Positions 36,462 through 43,892 of a stretch of DNA of 64,000 bases are shown in pieces (within the stretch, counting starts at the first letter, position 1; every line of letters begins with the position of its first letter). A program made the translations under genes and the position numbers. The notes beneath the pieces are model-generated. The model made no database searches, was not told the origin of the DNA, and saw only the letters and a program-made list of their open reading frames with translations. Source of the stretch: an uncultured Ruminiclostridium sp. (GTDB taxonomy: Bacteria > Bacillota > Clostridia > Oscillospirales > Acutalibacteraceae); assembly GCA_902490005.1 (NCBI GenBank), contig CABUCM010000007.1, positions 1 through 64,000 on the forward strand, read 5' to 3'.

Positions 36462-37778
36462 TCATTCCTCCCTGATATTCTTCGAGATTTCGTTGATCTT
36501 CTCAATTAACCTGTTTGATTTGATACCGTATCGCTGTAGCTCCCCATTTTCCTCTACGATGTCGTGAGTTGTAGAGAAGATACAGCGGCCACGCATTACA
36601 TCGAAAATGCAGTGCGGCATATCCTTAATAGCATCACAAATGCCCTGTACCGCAAATTGATAATTGTTGGGCGGTGTTTCTCCCAGGGCCAAAAAGTTGC
36701 TTAATTGCTTATCAAAGACATCAATAACATCACCAACCGTGAAAAACTCATTTACTTCTGCCGGAATCTGTTCTGCCCATTCCCGAAGTTCGTCCATCGA
36801 CCACTTTTTTTCCATAAGTTCTAACAGTCGCTGATGGTGATCGTAAGCCAGTTTTAATCTCGGCCTACTCTTCATGCCCTCCTTGATTCTGGGAATGACC
36901 CTCTTGTCATCCAAATTTTTGCACAACACAGTCAGGCGCCGGTCTTTATGCACTACCGGAAACCGCTTTCCATCGGAATGAATAATATCAAGCATGGCGT
37001 TTCTCGCATACCGCTTAATAGCCTCATCAGTCACTACAATCGAAGCCATCGGAAAATATTGATTTGCGACATTGAACAGGCTGTCGACTGGGTCTACATA
37101 TACCGTTTCAACCTGGTTTGCATCTAATGATTTCAGAAATACGCCACAGGTTTCTTCGGATGAGTCTCGCAAAATGTCCAGGCAATAGACCTCGCCATCC
37201 CAAACACCTAAAACGGCGGGATAGAGTTCGCCGAAAAAAAACACCTCGACAATGCTAATAATGTGCGGTGTCCTAAGCAACGGTAGTAAAGACTCGCGAT
37301 ATTGTATTCTTCGCCGCATTATTTCACCGACCGAAGCAGTCGAAGCTGGAACTCCGTAATGCTGGCATACTTTTTTATATGAAAATTGAAATGTCTCATC
37401 CGCCAAGGCATCTGATAGCCGGTTTGAAAATCTACATCCCTTTTCCCCGAATTCTGTAGGCTCAGAGAAAACGCTCTGTCCGCAGTTATCACAACGCAGA
37501 TAACGTTGGTGAAAGAGCAGATCGATAATTTGAAATTCCTTGTGGTTGTCATCAAGCCATAATAGATCTTTGAGTTTTCGATCCACAATCTTAGAACAGC
37601 GTGTTTTAAGGGACTGGCAGGCAGGACACGGTAGTTTCTCCCCCTCGAAGTATCTACGATGTACAACCTCTAAACAAACATCGTCACTACTATCTTTTAA
37701 TACTACGAGTTCGGGTATGCCCAGCCATTCTGTCTTGGCTTTGGAGATATCTTGTTTTGTATATAGCTTTTTTCCCAA
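36462..37778 (-). CDS. ISL3-transposase-like protein, likely catalytically dead, first gene of hsd operon
   Basis: The 438-residue protein begins with a zinc ribbon (C51-x2-C54 and C96-x2-C99) followed by SVFSEPTEFGEK and a helix-turn-helix near residues 125-157. This is the N-terminal plan of ISL3 transposases. An RNase H-like region follows near 172-265. By eye, the first catalytic Asp of the family (IDE) reads IVE here (V177). D229 and D251 align with the next acidic positions. The final Glu of the NG..EG.N..IK motif reads as Gln near 415. No terminal inverted repeats flank it. TTG start at 37778 behind AGGAGGAG. hsdM follows 4 bases later. A DNA-binding regulator is my inference. Confidence 0.7.
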   Translation of the reverse strand: MGKKLYTKQDISKAKTEWLGIPELVVLKDSSDDVCLEVVHRRYFEGEKLPCPACQSLKTRCSKIVDRKLKDLLWLDDNHKEFQIIDLLFHQRYLRCDNCGQSVFSEPTEFGEKGCRFSNRLSDALADETFQFSYKKVCQHYGVPASTASVGEIMRRRIQYRESLLPLLRTPHIISIVEVFFFGELYPAVLGVWDGEVYCLDILRDSSEETCGVFLKSLDANQVETVYVDPVDSLFNVANQYFPMASIVVTDEAIKRYARNAMLDIIHSDGKRFPVVHKDRRLTVLCKNLDDKRVIPRIKEGMKSRPRLKLAYDHHQRLLELMEKKWSMDELREWAEQIPAEVNEFFTVGDVIDVFDKQLSNFLALGETPPNNYQFAVQGICDAIKDMPHCIFDVMRGRCIFSTTHDIVEENGELQRYGIKSNRLIEKINEISKNIREE

Positions 37779-37801
37779 GGCACACTCCTCCTAATTTATT
37801 T

Positions 37802-37830
37802 ATTATACACCATTTGCCACCAAATTTCAA
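37802..37830 (-). promoter_or_regulatory. Strong promoter of the hsd operon
   Basis: TTGAAA (37825-37830) and TATAAT (37802-37807) are separated by 17 bases on the minus strand. Initiation near 37795 gives a leader of about 17 bases to the TTG start. A repeated ATTTGCCACCA element occupies the spacer. Confidence 0.8.
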
Positions 37831-37876
37831 ATGATTTTAAATATAATTTATATTTTTTTATAATTTGCCACCATAA
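37812..37876. repeat. Two operator-like direct repeats over the hsd promoter
   Basis: ATTTGCCACCA occurs at 37812-37822 and again at 37863-37873, 51 bases apart (about five helical turns). The first copy extends to ATTTGCCACCAAAT, whose ends form a 5-base inverted repeat. The proximal copy fills the -35/-10 spacer and so could be a repressor site. The distal copy lies upstream of -35. Confidence 0.6.
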
Positions 37877-37914
37877 ACCAAATATATTTATTTTTTATAT
37901 TATATAAATAGTTG

Positions 37915-37920
37915 TATAAT
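37915..37920 (+). promoter_or_regulatory. Possible -10 element for divergent plus-strand genes
   Basis: A perfect TATAAT occurs in a very AT-rich stretch. The -35 position (37892-37897, TTTTTA) is a poor match. Initiation near 37927 would give a leader that includes AAAGGAGG at 37964. Confidence 0.4.
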
Positions 37921-37934
37921 GATATCGTTAGAAG

Positions 37935-38198
37935 ATGAAATTAACCTGCTATCAGAAATCGAGAAAGGAGGATACAGTTATAGGTACACAGTTTAGAGAG
38001 ATACGAAATGGCATGAACCGCCTACTATGCAAGGCTGACGATCAAACCGGCGTGGTGGAAACTCAAGGCCCACACAAAGCTAGCTATGTTTTCACCATCC
38101 CGATAGGCGGCACATTCACCGTTACTCGTGACAATATCGTTTCACTTGTGACCCGCACTGCCACTGTTTTTACAGTAGTTGACACAACCGCTGCGTAA
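37935..38198 (+). CDS. Small unknown protein with uncertain start
   Basis: An open frame of up to 87 residues has a body rich in Thr/Val (TIPIGGTFTVTRDNIVSLVTRTATVFTVVDTTAA), suggesting beta structure. The first ATG (37935) has no binding site and lies only about 8 bases after the likely transcript start. A perfect AAAGGAGG at 37964-37971 is followed at 8 bases by ATA (37980-37982), not by a normal start codon. The next in-frame ATG is 38013, with only AGAGAG 12 bases upstream. So either initiation is non-canonical, or an ATG has mutated to ATA. No family recognised. Confidence 0.35.
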   Translation: MKLTCYQKSRKEDTVIGTQFREIRNGMNRLLCKADDQTGVVETQGPHKASYVFTIPIGGTFTVTRDNIVSLVTRTATVFTVVDTTAA

Positions 38199-38239
38199 AG
38201 TAGCACAACAAATCAACACGGAGTCCGCAGAGCTGCATT

Positions 38240-38302
38240 GACGGCCATGGATTTTAGTCTCTCTCCTCGTCGAGAGAACTATATCTATGGCCGTCTTTCT
38301 GT
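38240..38302 (+). terminator. Long hairpin terminator
   Basis: GACGGCCAT (38240-38248) pairs with ATGGCCGTC (38287-38295), continued by an imperfect inner stem. A further TCTCTC/GAGAGA pair closes the loop. UUUCUGUCUCCUU follows on the plus strand. It lies 42 bases after the small upstream gene. Confidence 0.75.
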
Positions 38303-38315
38303 CTCCTTGGACATA

Positions 38316-38362
38316 AAAATCGGCTCTTGCGGATCCTGACGAATTCGAAAGGAGCCGATTTT
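38316..38362 (+). promoter_or_regulatory. Hairpin that hides a ribosome binding site
   Basis: AAAATCGGCTC (38316-38326) is a perfect 11-base complement of GAGCCGATTTT (38352-38362). The right arm takes in the last three bases of AAAGGAG (38348-38354) and runs up to the ATG at 38363. In RNA the structure would block initiation on the downstream small gene. Confidence 0.6.
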
Positions 38363-38521
38363 ATGCAAAACCAGGACAAACAGTACTACATCGATCTGCG
38401 TTTCATCAAAGAGCGCATCCCCTGTACCAAGGATAAGTTCAACGCCTACCGCCGGATCCAAATAAATTACGGCCTCTTTGTATGCCCACCATATGAGTGG
38501 CTTAATTGTGACAAGGACTGA
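38363..38521 (+). CDS. Small unknown protein
   Basis: The 52-residue protein has AAAGGAG 8 bases before the ATG. The sequence is charged and aromatic (YYIDLRFIKERIPC, YRRIQINYGLFVCPPYEW) with three cysteines. The same frame stays open for 46 codons after the TGA and begins CICPYCTC. A truncated or decayed longer protein is therefore possible. No family recognised. Initiation is probably controlled by the overlapping hairpin. Confidence 0.45.
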   Translation: MQNQDKQYYIDLRFIKERIPCTKDKFNAYRRIQINYGLFVCPPYEWLNCDKD

Positions 38522-38585
38522 TGTATCTGTCCGTATTGCACCTGCGGTGGCATCAGCCCACTTCTCCCTGATAACAGCCTTATAA

Positions 38586-38660
38586 ATAATGGAAGTAACG
38601 ACATGAGTTGGCAGGATTATTCACAGAAAAAACGGTTGAATTTCGGATTACTTCCATTAT
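38586..38660. repeat. 13-base inverted repeat
   Basis: ATAATGGAAGTAA (38586-38598) and TTACTTCCATTAT (38648-38660) are perfect complements separated by 49 bases. They may be a binding site pair, a cruciform, or the ends of a tiny non-autonomous element. No flanking direct repeat is clear. Confidence 0.6.
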
Positions 38661-38690
38661 GAATACCACGATTGAAAGAGGATAAACATT

Positions 38691-38882
38691 ATGAATATAG
38701 AACAAACGACTCTGGCATTCATCCTTACTACAATCCAACTTTGTGCCAACATCTTGAACCTGATTAATGTGATTCTCTCCATGGTTAATAACTATAAATT
38801 AAAAGCAAATGAAAACAATCAGAGATTACACGACGTGGAGTATCAAGATGACAGGATACAGAGTTCCAACATAAAAAATTAA
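38691..38882 (+). CDS. Small single-pass membrane protein, unknown
   Basis: The 63-residue protein has one hydrophobic helix (TLAFILTTIQLCANILNLINVILSMV, about residues 7-32) and a charged C-terminal tail. GAGG lies about 9 bases before the ATG. It could be a toxin-like membrane peptide, but no antitoxin partner is visible. A terminator hairpin follows within 15 bases of the stop. Confidence 0.45.
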   Translation: MNIEQTTLAFILTTIQLCANILNLINVILSMVNNYKLKANENNQRLHDVEYQDDRIQSSNIKN

Positions 38883-38892
38883 ATTTAAAACA

Positions 38893-38933
38893 AAAAGAAC
38901 ACACAGTAGATTTTAATCTGCTTTGTGTTCTTT
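38893..38933. terminator. Bidirectional terminator between small ORF and guaA
   Basis: AAAGAACACA and GTGTTCTTT are the outer arms, with AGATT/AATCT inside. Minus-strand RNA ends UUUUUGUUUU (strong, ending the purA-glmS-guaA transcript). The plus-strand U-tract is weaker. Confidence 0.8.
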
Positions 38934-39065
38934 GCGTTATTCTATTCGTTTTTTTTATTTCTCTGTTAAGGACATTACGCGTTCTTCCTCGAGTTTTTTT
39001 CTTAGAAAATAGTCGTCGTATTTGTTCTTTGCAGAAAAGTAACCTTTGCCTTTTTACACCACAAT

Positions 39066-40604
39066 TTATTCCCACTCTATCGTGGCGGGAGGCTTTGAGG
39101 TAATATCGTAAACCACACGATTTACACTTTTTATCTCATTGATAATACGATTCGACACCTTTTCCAAAACTTCGTACGGAATTCTAGCCCAATCCGCCGT
39201 CATAAAGTCAGAAGTAGTAACTCCTCTGAGGGCGATGATATTATCATAGGTTCTTCCATCTCCCATCACACCAACACTTTTAATTCCAGTCAACACCGCA
39301 AAATACTGATTAATTTTACGGTCTAACCCTGCTGAAGCGATCTCCTCACGGAAAATAGCGTCTGCATCCTTTAGAATTTCCAGCTTCTCATCGGTGATTT
39401 CCCCCATAATACGAACCGCGAGACCTGGGCCGGGGAAAGGCTGACGCCAAACCAAAGGACCCGGAATCCCAAGTTCCAAACCGGCCCGGCGCACCTCATC
39501 CTTAAATAGGTTCCTTAAGGGCTCAATGATCCCCTCAAAGCCAACATCCTCTGGTAAACCGCCAACATTATGATGGCTTTTAATTACAGCCGCTTCTCCC
39601 TCGCCGCTTTCCACTACATCGGGATAAATAGTCCCTTGGCATAAGAACTCAATTTTACCCAGCTTTTGAGACTCCTCCTCAAATACCCGGATAAATTCTT
39701 CACCGATAATTTTACGCTTTTTCTCTGGTTCAGAGATCCCGGCCAGCTTAGATAAAAACCGTTCCTTAGCATTGACCCGAATCAAGTTCATATCAAACTG
39801 TCTGCGGAATATCGTCTCTACCTGGTCGCCCTCATCTTTCCTCAGCAAACCGTGATCTACAAAAATGCAAGTTAATTGTTTGCCTACTGCCTTATGGATC
39901 AGCAGAGCGGCTACCGAAGAATCTACTCCGCCAGATAAGGCGCAGAGCACCTTTTTATCGCCGATTTTTTCCTTCAAGCTTTCGACCGTATCCGTTACAA
40001 ACGAAGACATCACCCAGTCTCCCCGGCAACCGCAGACTTTATAAAGAAAATTCTTTAAATACAGATTGCCTTCTCTGGAGTGCTCCACTTCCGGATGAAA
40101 TTGGAACGCATACAGCTTCTGTTCTTGGTTTTCCATCGCGGCGACCGGGCAGCCCTCCGTTTTAGCGATTACCCGAAAGCCTTCCGGCGCCTTTGAAATG
40201 TAATCCGTATGGCTCATCCAGCAGATGTTATCCTGCTGCGCGCCTAAAAACACCGACGAGTCTGTTTCCAGGTGAACCATTGTGTTACCATATTCCCTGG
40301 CGTCAGACTGCTGGACATTTCCGCCCAAAAAATACGCCATCAACTGCGCGCCGTAGCAAATCCCCAAAACTGGGATTCCCAGCGAAAAAATACCGGGATC
40401 ACAGCGAAGAGCCTTTTCCGCGTATACGCTATTGGGCCCGCCAGAAAAAATAATGCCTTTATAGTTCCCTTTTGCAATTTCCTCCGCCGAGGTTTGATAA
40501 GATTTAATTTCGCTAAACACATTTAAATCCCGGACGCGGCGGGCGATTAATTGGCTGTATTGTGCGCCAAAATCTAAAATTAGGATAGATTCATTTCCTA
40601 ACAA
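39066..40604 (-). CDS. guaA: GMP synthase (glutamine-hydrolysing)
   Basis: The 512-residue enzyme converts XMP to GMP. The class I amidotransferase domain has the nucleophile in LGICYGAQLMA and the His-Glu pair in FQFHPEVEHS. The ATP pyrophosphatase P-loop is ALSGGVDSSVAA, and the C-terminal dimerisation domain ends KPPATIEWE. I chose the TTG at 40604 because AGGGGA lies 10 bases upstream and the length then matches the family. An earlier TTG at 40628 lacks a site. Last gene of purA-glmS-guaA. Confidence 0.96.
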   Translation of the reverse strand: MLGNESILILDFGAQYSQLIARRVRDLNVFSEIKSYQTSAEEIAKGNYKGIIFSGGPNSVYAEKALRCDPGIFSLGIPVLGICYGAQLMAYFLGGNVQQSDAREYGNTMVHLETDSSVFLGAQQDNICWMSHTDYISKAPEGFRVIAKTEGCPVAAMENQEQKLYAFQFHPEVEHSREGNLYLKNFLYKVCGCRGDWVMSSFVTDTVESLKEKIGDKKVLCALSGGVDSSVAALLIHKAVGKQLTCIFVDHGLLRKDEGDQVETIFRRQFDMNLIRVNAKERFLSKLAGISEPEKKRKIIGEEFIRVFEEESQKLGKIEFLCQGTIYPDVVESGEGEAAVIKSHHNVGGLPEDVGFEGIIEPLRNLFKDEVRRAGLELGIPGPLVWRQPFPGPGLAVRIMGEITDEKLEILKDADAIFREEIASAGLDRKINQYFAVLTGIKSVGVMGDGRTYDNIIALRGVTTSDFMTADWARIPYEVLEKVSNRIINEIKSVNRVVYDITSKPPATIEWE

Positions 40605-40620
40605 TTTTCGACATTCCCCT

Positions 40621-42447
40621 CTATTCAACAGTCACGGATTTCGCTAAATTTCTAGGCTTATCAATATCGCAGCCCTTCATGGAGGCCACATAGTAAGCGA
40701 ATAGCTGTAACGGGACTACCGCCAAGGAAGGCAACAGAATATCTTCCGTCTCTGGAATATAAAACATATAATCCGCCGTTTTTTCAATCTCATTGTGCTT
40801 TCTGGTGGTCAGCCCCAGAACAACCGCTCCTCTGGCTTTTACCTCTTTCACATTACTCATCATTTTATCGAACAGCAAATCCTGAGTGGCCAGGGACACT
40901 ACCAAGGTTCCCTCTTCAATCAAGGAAATGGTGCCGTGCTTTAATTCTCCCGCGGCGTAAGCTTCTGAATGGATATAGGAGATTTCCTTCAGTTTAAGAG
41001 ATCCCTCCAAAGACATGGAATAATCCAGGTTTCTTCCAATAAAGAAAATATCCCTGGCATTAAAATACCGTGAAGCAAGATGCTGAATATTTTCCTGATG
41101 GTCTAATATCTCCTGAATTTGGTCCGGCAGCGCCTCCAGCCCCTTAATATACCGGGCCAGCTGCTCCGGTGTAATGGTATTCAGCTTTTCGCCCATATAA
41201 AGAGCCAGCAAATACACCACAGCCAACTGGGTGCTGTAAGCCTTCGTTGTGGCTACAGCAATTTCAGGACCGGCCCAAGTATAAAGAACATCGTCAGAAT
41301 CGTTGGCAATGGAGCTTCCCACCACATTCACGATAGATAAAACCCTTGCGCCTAACCGTTTGGCTTCTCGTAAAGCAGCCAGGGTATCGGCGGTTTCTCC
41401 GGACTGGCTGATAACCAAAACTAAAACGCTTTCATCTATGATGGGATCACGGTAGCGAAATTCAGATGCCAAATCCACATCTACTGGAATCCGGGCGATC
41501 TTTTCTAAAATATACTTTGCATTCATCCCCACATGATAAGCGGAACCGCAGGCCAAGATAACAATTTTGCTGATCTTTTCCAAATCTTCTTTGGTAAGAG
41601 AGACATCGTCCAAGACAACCTTCCCGTTTTTCAAGCGGGGGCTAACGGTTTTCCGGATTGCCTCCGGCTGCTCCATAATCTCCTTGTACATAAAATGCTC
41701 ATAACCGCCCTTTTCCGCGGCGGAAACGTCCCAATCCACATGAAAAGGAGTTTTGGAAACCGTTTCCTTTTCCATATTATACACGGTGATTTGATCCGAT
41801 TTTAAAACGACAATTTCATCGTCCTCTAACCGGTAAATATCCCGGGTATGGGATAAAATCGCAGGAATATCGGAAGCGATGAAGTTTTCCCCTTCCCCGA
41901 TTCCAACAATCAAGGGGCTGTCTTTCCTTACCGCCAGCAATTCGTCCGGATGTTCCTGGCTGATAACACCGATAGCATAGGAGCCCTCCACCTTGTTGAG
42001 AACTTTAATCATCGTATCCAGCATATCGCCGTTATAATAATACTCAAACAGCTGGGCAATAACCTCCGTATCCGTTTCAGAAACGAATTTCACCCCATGA
42101 TGAATTAAATATTCCTTTAAAGACATGTAATTCTCAATAATGCCGTTGTGGACAACCGCAAAACGCCCGGAATTGCTCACATGAGGATGGGAATTAATAT
42201 CAGAAGGCTCCCCGTGAGTGGCCCATCTGGTGTGGCCGATTCCCACGCTTCCTTTGACCTTGACTCCCCCGTCAATCATATCGCTCAATATCTTCAAACG
42301 TCCCTTAGACTTATAAATCTCAAGGCCGTCACCATCATAAACAGCGATGCCAGCGGAATCATATCCGCGGTATTCCAATTTTTCCAATCCTTTCAGCAGA
42401 AGAGGCGCAGCCTGTTCATAGCCAATATAACCAACGATCCCACACAA
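40621..42447 (-). CDS. glmS: Glutamine--fructose-6-phosphate aminotransferase
   Basis: The 608-residue enzyme makes glucosamine-6-phosphate for the cell wall. The N-terminal Ntn amidotransferase begins CGIVGYIGYE, so Cys2 becomes the nucleophile. GHTRWATHG and HNGIIENY follow. Two SIS domains (VISQSGETADTLAALREA and FIGRNLDYSMSLEGSLKLKEISYIHSEAY) end in the invariant DKPRNLAKSVTVE. Start is TTG at 42447 behind GGGGTGA. Only 39 bases separate it from purA, so there is no room for a glmS ribozyme. Confidence 0.98.
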   Translation of the reverse strand: MCGIVGYIGYEQAAPLLLKGLEKLEYRGYDSAGIAVYDGDGLEIYKSKGRLKILSDMIDGGVKVKGSVGIGHTRWATHGEPSDINSHPHVSNSGRFAVVHNGIIENYMSLKEYLIHHGVKFVSETDTEVIAQLFEYYYNGDMLDTMIKVLNKVEGSYAIGVISQEHPDELLAVRKDSPLIVGIGEGENFIASDIPAILSHTRDIYRLEDDEIVVLKSDQITVYNMEKETVSKTPFHVDWDVSAAEKGGYEHFMYKEIMEQPEAIRKTVSPRLKNGKVVLDDVSLTKEDLEKISKIVILACGSAYHVGMNAKYILEKIARIPVDVDLASEFRYRDPIIDESVLVLVISQSGETADTLAALREAKRLGARVLSIVNVVGSSIANDSDDVLYTWAGPEIAVATTKAYSTQLAVVYLLALYMGEKLNTITPEQLARYIKGLEALPDQIQEILDHQENIQHLASRYFNARDIFFIGRNLDYSMSLEGSLKLKEISYIHSEAYAAGELKHGTISLIEEGTLVVSLATQDLLFDKMMSNVKEVKARGAVVLGLTTRKHNEIEKTADYMFYIPETEDILLPSLAVVPLQLFAYYVASMKGCDIDKPRNLAKSVTVE

Positions 42448-42486
42448 AATAGATCACCCCATATCTCAATCTTTTTTAGCTTATGC

Positions 42487-43773
42487 TTAAATATTCCTGT
42501 AAATAATATCGTCACGGGCAGGTCCATTGGAAACGATCCCAATCGGTATTCCAATTTCTTTTTCCGCGAATTCCACATACTTTCTGCAATTCTCCGGCAG
42601 ATCCTCATACCTTTTAATTCCCCGGATATCGCACTTCCAGCCGGGCAAAACCTCCAAGATAGGCTTTGCTCTCTTCAATTTAGTGGTAGACGGGAAAGAG
42701 TCGACCCGCTTGCCGTCCAGCTCATACCCGACACAAACCGGAATTTCATCCAAATAGCCCAAAGCATCCAAAACAGTAAAGGCGACGCAAGTAGTGCCCT
42801 GGACACGGCATCCATAACGGGTAGCCACTAAATCAAGCCATCCCATTCTTCTGGGGCGTCCTGTGGTAGCACCGTATTCGCCGCCGTCGCCGCCTCTGCG
42901 CCGCAATTCGTCCGCTTCTTCCCCAAAGATTTCGCTGACAAACTCCCCGGCGCCTACCGCGCTGGAATAAGCTTTGACAACAGTAATGACTTCTTTAATC
43001 TCATAAGGAGGAATGCCGCTGCCGCCTACCGCACCGTAACCGGCAATGGTATTAGAAGACGTGACCATGGGATAAATACCAAAATCAGTATCTTTCAGGG
43101 CACCCAGCTGTCCCTCTAACAGAATATTCTTTCCTTCTTTCAAAGCGCAATACATAAATTCAAAAGTATCCGCCACATAAGGGGCGATGGCTTCTTTATA
43201 TTCCATTAGTTTTCCAAAAATCTCTTCTACAGAAAGAGGATCCTTATGATAAAGATTCTTTAAGGTAGCGTTCTTGATTTCCAGCACGCTGGCTACTTTT
43301 TCCCGCAGGCTGGCTTCATCGTCATACAGCTCGTTGATCTGGAATCCAATCTTGCTAACCTTATCCGCATAAAAAGGCGCGATACCAGACTTGGTAGAGC
43401 CAAACTTTTTGGAGGAAAGGCGCTCCTCCTCATAAACGTCGAACATAATGTGGTAAGGCATGACAATCTGCGCGCGGTCGGAAATCAGGATGTGGGGCTC
43501 CGGCACGCCGCGGTCTTTCAAGGACTTCATTTCCTTCACAAAGTTCTCGACACTGAACGCTACGCCATTACCTATAATATTCGTAATATGATTGTAAAAT
43601 ACCCCCGAAGGAAGCTGATGCAGGGCGAATTTCCCATAATTATTGATAATGGTATGGCCGGCATTGCTGCCGCCCTGAAAACGAATCACCACATCAGACT
43701 GCGCAGCCATAACATCTGTGATCTTCCCTTTGCCTTCGTCGCCCCAGTTGGCGCCTACAATCGCTTTCACCAT
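42487..43773 (-). CDS. purA: Adenylosuccinate synthase
   Basis: The 428-residue enzyme joins IMP and aspartate using GTP. The GTP loop is ANWGDEGKGK (near residues 8-17). Further motifs are QGGSNAGHTI, FGSTKSGIAPFYADK and TTGRPRRMGWLD. First gene of purA-glmS-guaA; GGAGG lies 10 bases before the ATG. Confidence 0.98.
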   Translation of the reverse strand: MVKAIVGANWGDEGKGKITDVMAAQSDVVIRFQGGSNAGHTIINNYGKFALHQLPSGVFYNHITNIIGNGVAFSVENFVKEMKSLKDRGVPEPHILISDRAQIVMPYHIMFDVYEEERLSSKKFGSTKSGIAPFYADKVSKIGFQINELYDDEASLREKVASVLEIKNATLKNLYHKDPLSVEEIFGKLMEYKEAIAPYVADTFEFMYCALKEGKNILLEGQLGALKDTDFGIYPMVTSSNTIAGYGAVGGSGIPPYEIKEVITVVKAYSSAVGAGEFVSEIFGEEADELRRRGGDGGEYGATTGRPRRMGWLDLVATRYGCRVQGTTCVAFTVLDALGYLDEIPVCVGYELDGKRVDSFPSTTKLKRAKPILEVLPGWKCDIRGIKRYEDLPENCRKYVEFAEKEIGIPIGIVSNGPARDDIIYRNI

Positions 43774-43838
43774 AAGTTTGAATCCTCCAATTTTAAATTA
43801 GAAACCACACATAGTAATTATCATACCATAAAACAGAA

Positions 43839-43884
43839 CCCGAAGGAAGATGATTTTTAGAAAAATTCTTTCTTCCTTCGGGAG
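43839..43884. terminator. Terminator after purB
   Basis: CCCGAAGGAAGA (43839-43850) pairs with TCTTCCTTCGGG (43871-43882). U-rich tails exist on both strands. It ends purC-purF-purB on minus and lies just upstream of purA. Confidence 0.85.
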
Positions 43885-43892
43885 TTTTGTTT

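Noticed and set aside
36462..37778. Intact ISL3 insertion sequence
   Set aside because: No terminal inverted repeats or target duplications flank the gene, it has its own promoter with operator-like boxes, and it is operon-coupled to hsdM.
42448..42486. Possible glmS ribozyme upstream of glmS
   Set aside because: Only 39 bases separate purA and glmS, far too short for the ribozyme core.
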